The notes under the pieces: model-generated | Told to the model about the DNA's origin: nothing | What the model saw: only the letters and a program-made list of their open reading frames with translations | Database searches by the model: none | Part shown: positions 8,044-15,340 of the stretch, in pieces | Layout of the letters: each line of letters begins with the position of its first letter | How positions within the stretch are numbered: position 1 is the first letter of the stretch | Assembly (NCBI GenBank): GCA_964554105.1 | Contig: CAZKNF010000033.1 | Coordinates: forward strand, 1-39,089 | Length of the DNA stretch: 39,089 nucleotides | Direction of reading: 5' to 3' | Source: CAZKNF01 sp964554105 | Lineage (GTDB): Bacteria; Bacteroidota; Rhodothermia; Rhodothermales; VXPQ01 | Program-made: the position numbers and the translations under genes

Positions 8044-9426
8044 CTACGGCTCCAGCAGAGCTTGTGATGGGTTCAGGCGCCCCACGAAATAATCGACAAC
8101 TTTGCTCTGGAACAAGAAATCGTACCGTGCCTGCACGCGATTACTGGCCGCCTCTACATACTGGGCGCGAGCCTGCGTTAGCTCTAGGAGCGTTCCGGCG
8201 CCAACGTTATACCGCTCCTCAGCAGCTTCTACAGCCTGCTGAGCGGCTCTTTCCTGTGTCGCAGTAACGTCGAGGCGCTTCTCGTTCGTCAAATAATCCA
8301 AATACGCCTGGCGAACCTGAAGGGCTACCTCTTGGCGAATCTCCTCAAGGTCGAGGACGGCATTCTCACGCTGCACCTCCGCCTGCTGAACGGTCGTCCC
8401 CCTGCTGAAGCGGTCAAAAATCGGATATCCGATGCTGAATCCTATGGAATTACCACGGTTCAAATCGAGCTGATTGAAAAACGCCTCCTGAGCATCGGGT
8501 GAGTAATTTGAGCGATAGGCACCGTTCAGATTGATCGTTGGCCAATACGAGGATTTGGCGACTCGAATCCCCTGATCCGCAGCACGAATTCGCTCCTCCT
8601 GCGCGTCGATATCGGCGCGTTGTTCGAAAGCTGCCTGCAAGAGGGCATCAAGATCGTACGACTCGTGAGAAATCTCCACATCCTCAATATCAGGAGCCAC
8701 GAACTCATAGTCTCCGAACGGATCAAGCTGGAGCACCTGGATCACGCGCGTCTTGTTGAGTTCGGCGTCACGCTCGGCGTTCAACACCTGAAGTTCGGCC
8801 TGAGCCGTTAGCGCCTGCTGTTGATACAGATCCGAGATCGGCCGAGCACCCACATTGACGAATTCCTCGATCTGCTCCAACTGCTGCTGCTGCGACTCGA
8901 AATTCTCCTGCTGAATGCTCACCTGCTCCCTCGCATTGACGTAAAGCAGGAAGTTGTCGACTACATTGAAGACAACGTTCTGACGCGCACGGTCATACGA
9001 AAATTCGCTGGCATTTCGCTCATATCTCGATCGCTCCAGCGATGCGACATCGGCAAATCCACGGAATAGATTCACTTCCGTAGAGATGGTCCCGCTAACA
9101 GACTGGTTGGTGAACGCGATGTTGTTGCCTGCCTGGTCCTGCGTGAATCCCGATCCGCGCGAGCCCGACGTGAAGAAGGCCAGATCAGGGAGGAAGTTCA
9201 TTCTCTGTTGAAAGACGTCGCGAGATTGCAGCTCAACGCTGTTTTCGGCCTGCTGCAGCGCAACATTTTGACTAAGTGCAATCTGAACTGCCTCCTCGAA
9301 AGTAATCGTCTCGGGAGCTTGAGCATTCGCGGCTTCGCTCATCATAAATTGTACAGCGAGACCGACACACCCGATTACTAGATATCGGCTGATCTGATTT
9401 TTGATGTGGCAATAAATCCTATGCAT
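8044..9426 (-). CDS. TolC family outer-membrane efflux protein
   Basis: A 460-residue protein with a signal peptide ending near residue 36 (ANAQAPE). Two related halves follow, as in outer-membrane efflux proteins: ITFEEAVQIALSQNVALQQAENSVELQ starts the first coiled-coil helix, and DLDALLQAAFEQRADIDAQEERIRAADQGIRVAKSSYWPTINLNGAY starts the second. The GYPIFDRFSRGTTVQQA and ARAQYVEAASNRVQARYDFL stretches are also characteristic. It forms the outer-membrane exit duct of a tripartite exporter. It is the first gene of the minus-strand tolC-macA-ATPase operon. The 288 nt upstream to the tRNA gene should contain its promoter; a 24-bp tandem repeat lies about 40 nt upstream of the start codon. Confidence 0.92.
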   Translation of the reverse strand: MHRIYCHIKNQISRYLVIGCVGLAVQFMMSEAANAQAPETITFEEAVQIALSQNVALQQAENSVELQSRDVFQQRMNFLPDLAFFTSGSRGSGFTQDQAGNNIAFTNQSVSGTISTEVNLFRGFADVASLERSRYERNASEFSYDRARQNVVFNVVDNFLLYVNAREQVSIQQENFESQQQQLEQIEEFVNVGARPISDLYQQQALTAQAELQVLNAERDAELNKTRVIQVLQLDPFGDYEFVAPDIEDVEISHESYDLDALLQAAFEQRADIDAQEERIRAADQGIRVAKSSYWPTINLNGAYRSNYSPDAQEAFFNQLDLNRGNSIGFSIGYPIFDRFSRGTTVQQAEVQRENAVLDLEEIRQEVALQVRQAYLDYLTNEKRLDVTATQERAAQQAVEAAEERYNVGAGTLLELTQARAQYVEAASNRVQARYDFLFQSKVVDYFVGRLNPSQALLEP

Positions 9427-9462
9427 GATTCAAAAGTTGTAATGCCGGGCGATCGAAATATG

Positions 9463-9510
9463 GCTTCCTTCCGGCTATGAACCGAAGCTTCCTTCCGGCC
9501 ATGAATTGAA
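9463..9510. repeat. 24-bp imperfect tandem duplication upstream of tolC-like gene
   Basis: Two adjacent 24-base units (9463-9486 and 9487-9510), each starting GCTTCCTTCCGG, differ at three positions. They sit 37 nt upstream of the tolC-like start codon on the minus strand, in its leader or promoter region. The region between 9427 and 9714 has no convincing gene. Confidence 0.8.
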
Positions 9511-9714
9511 ATGTGACCCCCTCACGGGCCTGGCCCCTTCGATATCCACTGAGTACATCTCGTGCCTCTTCCACGCTCCGCAGGAAACGACTGGATCTCC
9601 GCAGGCAGAACCAGCTGGATCTCGTAAATTGCCGGATTCTCGACGGCAGCCGTGTGCTGTACGAAAATAGGTGGCAGCGAGTTACAGAGATCGGTGCACA
9701 ATTCAAACGTATGG

Positions 9715-9801
9715 CGGAGGGGGAGGGATTCGAACCCCCGATACCCGCGAAGGTATGCCGGTTTTCAAGACCGGTGCATTCAACCGCTCTGCCACCCCTC
9801 C
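9715..9801 (-). tRNA. tRNA-Ser (anticodon UGA)
   Basis: An 87-nt class II tRNA on the minus strand. The acceptor GGAGGGG (9795-9801) pairs with CCCCTCC (9716-9722), and G73 lies at 9715. The anticodon loop TTGAAAA gives anticodon UGA (serine, UCA codons). A long variable arm and the GGTTCGAATCC T-arm are present. CCA is not encoded. Confidence 0.95.
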
Positions 9802-10133
9802 GGCCTCGGAAATTAGGGCGTTCGGTCGCAGAAGTCTAAGCCGTGCAAACGAGCAAGAATACCACTCGTTCCACCCTGAACCTCCGCCTATGCGTACCTA
9901 TCGAGCGCGGTTCGATCGTTCACTTCGCCCCAAGTCCTTCTCAGTCCGGTAGTACCGCCACTGGGGCAAAAGTTCTAGTAAAAACCTCTCCCTTCAACCC
10001 GGTGAAAACGGTACGTCTCGGGAAGATCAGCCAAGATTAAAAGGTCGAGCATGTAGTAAGCAGAAACCCTGCCCTGGAATGGTTCGCCTCTTCGGTGATC
10101 CGGTCCAGCATTCTCCTCAAGAACGGGAAACTC
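9802..10133. other. Non-coding stretch between tRNA-Ser and the TonB receptor gene
   Basis: 332 nt with no credible gene. It contains isolated GCCACTG (near 9957) and GGTGAAAA (near 10001) words that recall parts of cobalamin riboswitches, but in the wrong order and without a B12 box, so no riboswitch is called. The promoter of the TonB-dependent receptor must lie here. Confidence 0.5.
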
Positions 10134-12968
10134 ATGACTTGCCTACGGTCATTTGCACTCGCGGCGGTGACATGCATCCTGCTGACTGCCGCCTCGTCAC
10201 TCCAGGTACATGCCCAGGTCGTAAGCGGTACGGTGAAAGCTGCCGATGACGGCTCTCCACTTCCTTTCGCGACGGTGACGCTGACGCGGCCGGACTCTTC
10301 AGAGTTCGTTGCCGGCAGCATTACCGACGACGAAGGCCACTACAGGATCGAAGTTGCCGTACCCCAAATGTATGTGCTGACGGTTAGCTACGTGGGCTAC
10401 GAGGGACAGCAGTTTGAGCTTGCTCTCAGAGCCGCCACCGAGCACACGCTGGATATTTTGATGGAGACCGAAGCCACCGTACTGGAGCCGGTCGTCGTCA
10501 CTGCCTCCGGCCAACTAGAGAAAATGCTCGACGCTCCCGCATCGATGTCCGTCTTGACCGCGGATGAAATCGAGAACGACGTCGTGCCCTCTCCCGTCGA
10601 TGCACTGCGAAATACGGCTGGGATCGACATCGCCCGCACGGGCATCGACCGACGCGAAATTGTCATCCGGGGATTCAGCAACACCTTCTCCGGGGCCGCA
10701 CACGTAATGACGGACTATCGGCAGAGCGCCCTTCCCTCACTCGGCGTCAATGCATACAGCATGATGCCGATATCGAGCATAGACCTGGATCGAATCGAGG
10801 TACTCCGAGGACCCGCAGGGGCATTGTACGGCCCTGGCGTAGATGAAGGTGTGATCCACTTTATTTCCAAGGATCCGTTCGAGCATCCCGGCACGACCGT
10901 CGCCCTTACAGCCGGGCAGCAGTCGTTAGCGAGCGGCCGAATTCGCCACGCCGGTGTTATCAGTGAAAGACTAGGCTACAAGATTAACGCTCTATACCTC
11001 CAAGCGCAGGATTGGAAATTGGATCCAGACGATCCCCTAGACGCCGAACAAATCGACAACTATCACACAGTGGTTCCGCGGGTGGCGGACGTCAGTAAGA
11101 CCAACCTGAACGGCACGATGGCTTACCGGTTCAGTCCTGCCACTACGCTGACTGCGAATGCAGGTTACGGCACGGCCAACTCCGCTTTCCTATCGGACAT
11201 CGGAACGCTGCAGTCGGACGGTTTCGGCTACAGCTATGCGCAGCTGCGCCTCAAATCCGGCCGGTTCTTCGCCCAGGCTTATCTGAATAAAAACGAAACA
11301 GGCGATTCGTTTGTTTATGTGGGTCCGGCAGTCGCCTCATCACTATCCGGCAAGTCGGTCATCGACCGTTCCGTGCAGCTAAATCTGCAGGCACAACAAG
11401 GCTTGGACCTGTTCGCCGGCCGTGAACAGATCATCGTCGGCATCGATTATGAGCGGACGAACCCCGTCACCGGCGGGACAATCACGGGCCGACATGAAGC
11501 CGACGATCTTATTGTCGAGTACGGGGCGTATGCGCAGTCGCAAACGACAGTATCCGAAAAGGTGACCTTTACCGCGGCCGCGCGGGTGGACTACGACAAC
11601 ATCTTCGAGCATCTTCAGTTTTCACCTCGAGCAGCGCTCGTATACAAGCCGGCTCCCACACACGCCTTACGTGCGACATACAATCGTTCGTTTGCCTCGC
11701 CTGGCACCAATTCACTCTTTCTTGATCTCGTCGCACGCGACCCCGACGTCGCCCTTCCGCTTGCCATTCGCGCGCGCGGTGCCGCACACGGATTTACTTT
11801 CGCGCACAACCCGGCCTACTCGGCCTACGCCGGCACGGATATCGTCGCGTCGAGCCTGAATAAAGCGACGCTCGGTCAACATCAGCCGGTCGGACTTCCG
11901 CTTGACCAGGTTTATGGCTCCGTCTACGATGGCTTAAACGCCACCCCGTCGGAAGTAATTCAGCAGGAGTTAGCAAGAAGAGGGTACGAGCTGGAGATAG
12001 GTCAGATTGACGCCCTGAAACAGCTCCTCGCGCCGGCGGCAGGAACCAACGTCCAGGGTTTCAGCCGCGGCAATCTCGGCATGCTGAATGTGACCACGCG
12101 CGAGATCGAGCCCGTCTCGACCGTCGCCGACATCGCGCCGCTCCAGCAAAGCACAACGCATACATTCGAGGCCGGATACAAAGGCATGATCGGTTCAAAA
12201 ATGATCGTCGCCCTCGACGGCTACTACACGATAAAGAAGAACTTCGTCAGAGGGCTTCAGCTCGAAACGCCGTTCGTCTTTGTGCCACAGCTTCAAAGCG
12301 ATCTGCTGACGGCAATGGCAACCGGTATCGAAGGGAATACGCCATTAGCCGGAGCACTCGAGCAGCTTGGACTTCCTCCAAGCCTCGTCGCTCAATTTAT
12401 CACCGATCTGGCGCAAGACAGACTTCCGGATCCGAGTACGCCTATAGCCTCCGTTCAGGCCACCGAGAATGACGGCGGAGTTGGTGCGATGCCTGAGCTC
12501 ATGATGACCTATCGTAACTTCGGTCGGGTCGCGTTCTACGGGCTCGATGCATCGGTTCAGATGATGCTCGACGATAGAACAACGCTTTTCGGCGGACTAT
12601 CCTACGTCAGCGACAATTTATTCGACCATAAAGATCTTGATGAGAGTAATCCCGATCTCTTCGTCGCTCTAAATGCCTCAGCTTTCAAGACGAGAGCGGG
12701 ATTCTCTTACGAGATCCCCCAGGGTCTATCCTTTAGTTTTGCAGGGCGCTATTCCGAGGGATTTATGGTGCATTCGGGTCCCTATTCTGGGGAAATTGCT
12801 GACTGGTTCGTACTCGATGTCGGCGCCGGGTTTGACTTCGGCCGCTACGCCCCTGGACTTAAACTCGACGTGACCGTGCAAAACGTATTTAACAATGAAC
12901 ATCGCGAGTTCATCGGTGCACCCAAGATGGGCCGACTGGGAATGGCGCAGTTTGCCTATACGTTCTAG
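10134..12968 (+). CDS. TonB-dependent receptor with carboxypeptidase-D-like N-terminal domain
   Basis: A 944-residue outer-membrane active transporter, starting at the ATG at 10134 (a GTG at 10095 is in frame but lies before the signal peptide). Residues 1-28 are the signal peptide, ending VHAQ. Residues of about 29-115 form a CarboxypepD_reg-like beta-sandwich (VSGTVKAADDGSPLPFATVTL), the SusC/FecA-like extension of Bacteroidota receptors. A TonB-box-like EPVVVTAS is followed by the plug (PASMSVLTADEIEND to IDLDRIEVLRGPAGALYGP, up to about 245) and a 22-strand barrel ending in a C-terminal Phe (GMAQFAYTF) as required for BAM insertion. Ligand unknown. There is no SusD partner gene next to it, so it is not a standard SusCD pair. 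A possible weak Shine-Dalgarno, GGGAAA, is 6-11 nt upstream. The next gene on the same strand is a DUF5009-like protein about 310 nt away. Confidence 0.92.
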   Translation: MTCLRSFALAAVTCILLTAASSLQVHAQVVSGTVKAADDGSPLPFATVTLTRPDSSEFVAGSITDDEGHYRIEVAVPQMYVLTVSYVGYEGQQFELALRAATEHTLDILMETEATVLEPVVVTASGQLEKMLDAPASMSVLTADEIENDVVPSPVDALRNTAGIDIARTGIDRREIVIRGFSNTFSGAAHVMTDYRQSALPSLGVNAYSMMPISSIDLDRIEVLRGPAGALYGPGVDEGVIHFISKDPFEHPGTTVALTAGQQSLASGRIRHAGVISERLGYKINALYLQAQDWKLDPDDPLDAEQIDNYHTVVPRVADVSKTNLNGTMAYRFSPATTLTANAGYGTANSAFLSDIGTLQSDGFGYSYAQLRLKSGRFFAQAYLNKNETGDSFVYVGPAVASSLSGKSVIDRSVQLNLQAQQGLDLFAGREQIIVGIDYERTNPVTGGTITGRHEADDLIVEYGAYAQSQTTVSEKVTFTAAARVDYDNIFEHLQFSPRAALVYKPAPTHALRATYNRSFASPGTNSLFLDLVARDPDVALPLAIRARGAAHGFTFAHNPAYSAYAGTDIVASSLNKATLGQHQPVGLPLDQVYGSVYDGLNATPSEVIQQELARRGYELEIGQIDALKQLLAPAAGTNVQGFSRGNLGMLNVTTREIEPVSTVADIAPLQQSTTHTFEAGYKGMIGSKMIVALDGYYTIKKNFVRGLQLETPFVFVPQLQSDLLTAMATGIEGNTPLAGALEQLGLPPSLVAQFITDLAQDRLPDPSTPIASVQATENDGGVGAMPELMMTYRNFGRVAFYGLDASVQMMLDDRTTLFGGLSYVSDNLFDHKDLDESNPDLFVALNASAFKTRAGFSYEIPQGLSFSFAGRYSEGFMVHSGPYSGEIADWFVLDVGAGFDFGRYAPGLKLDVTVQNVFNNEHREFIGAPKMGRLGMAQFAYTF

Positions 12969-12970
12969 AC

Positions 12971-12998
12971 GGCCGTTGATAAATCCCACACCTCTGCG
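12971..12998 (+). repeat. Dispersed intergenic motif GGCCGTTGATAA, copy 1
   Basis: Begins 3 nt after the TonB receptor stop codon. The 28-nt segment starting GGCCGTTGATAA and ending CTCTGCG matches a segment at 28830 at 22 of 28 positions. A shorter copy, GGCCGTTGAT, lies at 33568. All three are intergenic and in the same orientation. Confidence 0.5.
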
Positions 12999-13096
12999 AG
13001 CGCGGCATGCGGCACGAGCGTGATACATACCGTAAGCCACATCCTCCACATCCTGAGGGTGGTCGGCGCCGATCATGCGTTGGCTTGAATCTGAAG

Positions 13097-13138
13097 TCGG
13101 CTGGTCCCAACTCCGCCTCGGCTGGTCCTAACTCCGCC
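13097..13138. repeat. 21-bp tandem duplication
   Basis: Two adjacent 21-base units (13097-13117, 13118-13138) of the form TCGGCTGGTCCCAACTCCGCC differ at one base (C/T). They lie in the gap between the TonB receptor and the DUF5009-like gene. No gene is seen between 12969 and 13280, except that the downstream frame is open from 13224. Confidence 0.85.
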
Positions 13139-13280
13139 TACGTGTGCTTGCCTTACGTACTGGACGAGCGGTGACGTGAGAAACCACGGAGGCGCCGCCT
13201 AGTTCATCCACCGCACCGTAAACATGCATGCTTTTTTGTACTTTGGTGCGCCTCCGCAAGCAGTACGATCAGCAGAAACT

Positions 13281-14477
13281 ATGGGAACCACAACAACTCT
13301 TCCGCAAGCCTCCGTCAAACCAGACTCTCTCATCCAGGGGAAACGGCTGGCGTCGCTCGATGCCTTTCGCGGCATCACCATTGCAGCAATGATCCTGGTG
13401 AATAATCCCGGAACGTGGTCGGCGGTCTATCCGCCGCTCCTTCACGCGACGTGGCACGGATGGACACCGACAGATCTGATCTTCCCGTTCTTCCTCTTCA
13501 TCGTGGGCGTGGCCGTTGCATTCGCCTATACCAAGCGGCTCGCACAAGATGCCAAAAAGGGGCCGCTAGTTGTCAAGGCTCTAAAACGAACGCTCGTACT
13601 CTTCGGACTCGGGCTTCTTATCGCCGCCTATCCCTTCTTCAATTTCTCGCCGGAATTCGGACTGCGTGATTTCGGAACGCTCAGGATACCCGGCGTTCTC
13701 CAACGCATCGCAGTCTGCTATTTCGTCGCAACGCTGCTCTTCCTGTATACAAAACCGCGTTGGGAGTACGTTACCGCAGCCGTGATCCTCTTCGGATATT
13801 GGGCCGCAATGACTCTTATTCCCGTGCCAGGCTACGGAGCAGGCGTGCTCGACGAGCCGGCCGGCACGCTCGCCGGATATCTCGACCGCGTCGTGTTCGG
13901 AGATCACTTGTGGTCGGAAGCAAATCGAGAATGGGATCCCGAGGGCTTCCTCAGCACCTTTCCAGCCATCGTAACGACGTTGATCGGCGTGTGGACCGGT
14001 CGACTCCTTCTCTCTAACCGAAATCCACTCGAAAAGACAGTCCGCATTTTCGTCTGGGGTCTTGCTGCATTGACAGCAGGGTATATTTGGGAGTGGTTCT
14101 TCCCCATAAACAAGGCGCTGTGGACCAGCCCCTACGTGCTCCTTTCTGGCGGCCTAGCCATGTGCGGCCTGGGAGTCTGCTACTGGATCGCGGACGTCCG
14201 GGGGCGCGATCGGTGGACGAAGCCCTTCGTCGAATACGGTGTGAACGCCATTACCGTGTATGTCCTCAGCGGACTCCTCGTCAAGACGCTGTTGGCCATC
14301 CGGGTGCCGAACGGGACGGACGGGTCGCAGACGCTTCAGACGTGGATTTTCGAGAACGTATTTGCGCCAATTGGTACGCCGGAGTTCGCTTCCATGTTGT
14401 ATGCCGTCGTCTGGGTCTTCGGCTTTTACCTGATCGCGCGCTGGATGTATGGGCGGAAAATAATCGTCAAGGTATAG
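13281..14477 (+). CDS. DUF5009 / heparan-alpha-glucosaminide N-acetyltransferase-like membrane protein
   Basis: About 398 residues from the ATG at 13281. An ATG at 13224 in the same frame would add 19 residues, and neither start has a strong Shine-Dalgarno. The diagnostic opening is RLASLDAFRGITIAAMILVNNPG with the following WHGWTPTDLIFPFFLFIVGV. This is the conserved N-terminus of the DUF5009/NagX family, relatives of lysosomal HGSNAT, which acetylates terminal glucosamine across a membrane using cytosolic acetyl-CoA. About ten hydrophobic helices follow, with RIPGVLQRIAVCYF in the fifth region and a conserved ALWTSPYVLLSGGLA stretch. Conserved His in LHATWHGW could be the acyl-accepting residue by analogy with HGSNAT; this is inference. 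It follows a TonB receptor, which would suit an amino-sugar uptake route, but cotranscription is uncertain because of the 312-nt gap. Confidence 0.85.
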   Translation: MGTTTTLPQASVKPDSLIQGKRLASLDAFRGITIAAMILVNNPGTWSAVYPPLLHATWHGWTPTDLIFPFFLFIVGVAVAFAYTKRLAQDAKKGPLVVKALKRTLVLFGLGLLIAAYPFFNFSPEFGLRDFGTLRIPGVLQRIAVCYFVATLLFLYTKPRWEYVTAAVILFGYWAAMTLIPVPGYGAGVLDEPAGTLAGYLDRVVFGDHLWSEANREWDPEGFLSTFPAIVTTLIGVWTGRLLLSNRNPLEKTVRIFVWGLAALTAGYIWEWFFPINKALWTSPYVLLSGGLAMCGLGVCYWIADVRGRDRWTKPFVEYGVNAITVYVLSGLLVKTLLAIRVPNGTDGSQTLQTWIFENVFAPIGTPEFASMLYAVVWVFGFYLIARWMYGRKIIVKV

Positions 14478-14524
14478 GCACGGACAAAGCAGAATCGGAC
14501 CGCGTTGAAGACAGGATCAGGACC

Positions 14525-15340
14525 TCACGCGTGCGCTGCCGTGGTGGTCGCCGAACGCCGCTCTTTCAGCCACATCTCTACCAGCAGGGCGATTGGTCCG
14601 ACGATAAACAGCGCATAAAAGGGCGCGTGGACGATCTCTCCGAGGCGCATCCAGAATTCGACGAACGCCACGAGGAACGCGACCAGTGCCTGGCCCGACT
14701 TTGAGGCTACCGTCGTTTTCGGATCCGTGATCATAAAGAAGACGAACAGCTGATACATGGGCCCCGTTATCGGCGCCACCTCCGCCAGAAAGCTGTCGCC
14801 TGTGAACCACGTACGTAAGAACGCGAAGAGCAGGAAGCCCGCCACGTACGTGGCACAGATGTGAAACCGCTTCAGCCGCATTATGATGAAGGATCCGAGA
14901 ACCCAGATGACCACCATCGGCCAAAGATTATTTCCCCACTGGATGCTTAGATGGGCAACAGCGTAGGGCGCGAGAAACAGCATCGCACAGATGCCGAAAT
15001 TGGATGGATTGAAGAGGTGGCGTCCTCGAAATCGCAGCACATACTTCGACGTGATAGCGAGCATGCTGCAGAGCGCAAAGGGCCAGTAGAGGGGGGATCG
15101 AATCAGAATGCCGACGCTGATGCCGGTGATATAGGCACTTGCAAGATGCGGCCAACTTCCTCGCAGCAGTCGGCTGAGCACGAGTTCGAGAACTACGGCC
15201 GCACCGATGGCCAGAAGCGTCTTCTCATAACTCTCCAGGATGCCGAACGACAGGTGCCCGCCGAGAAGGATGACGGTAATGAATAGAGGGGCGGTGTACC
15301 GCGCATCGTACCGTATTCCCCAGCGCCGCGTCGTCCTCAT
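14525..15340 (-). CDS. RnfD/NqrB-family membrane protein, UnbU-like
   Basis: A 271-residue integral membrane protein of about nine to ten helices that belongs to the NQR2/RnfD/RnfE family. The best family signs are SKYVLRFRGRHLFNPSNFG at about residues 123-141 and MITDPKTTVASKSGQ near 215. In NqrB/RnfD a threonine in an S(T)GAT-like motif carries covalent FMN; no such motif is visible here, so flavin attachment is doubtful. The gene starts inside the stop region of the UnbV-like gene (ATGA overlap at 15337-15340), so translation is coupled. Proteins with this combination are annotated as UnbU in enediyne gene clusters, but no polyketide synthase is present here. The function is open; a membrane redox or transport partner for the extracytoplasmic UnbV-like protein is plausible. 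Confidence 0.8.
   Translation of the reverse strand: MRTTRRWGIRYDARYTAPLFITVILLGGHLSFGILESYEKTLLAIGAAVVLELVLSRLLRGSWPHLASAYITGISVGILIRSPLYWPFALCSMLAITSKYVLRFRGRHLFNPSNFGICAMLFLAPYAVAHLSIQWGNNLWPMVVIWVLGSFIIMRLKRFHICATYVAGFLLFAFLRTWFTGDSFLAEVAPITGPMYQLFVFFMITDPKTTVASKSGQALVAFLVAFVEFWMRLGEIVHAPFYALFIVGPIALLVEMWLKERRSATTTAAHA

Noticed and set aside
9419..9706. Minus-strand open frame of 95 codons upstream of the tolC-like gene
   Set aside because: It runs over the tandem repeat and has no recognisable protein features; most likely non-coding.
9802..10133. Possible cobalamin riboswitch upstream of the TonB receptor (GCCACTG and GGTGAAAA words)
   Set aside because: The words are in the wrong order and no B12-box or full core is present.
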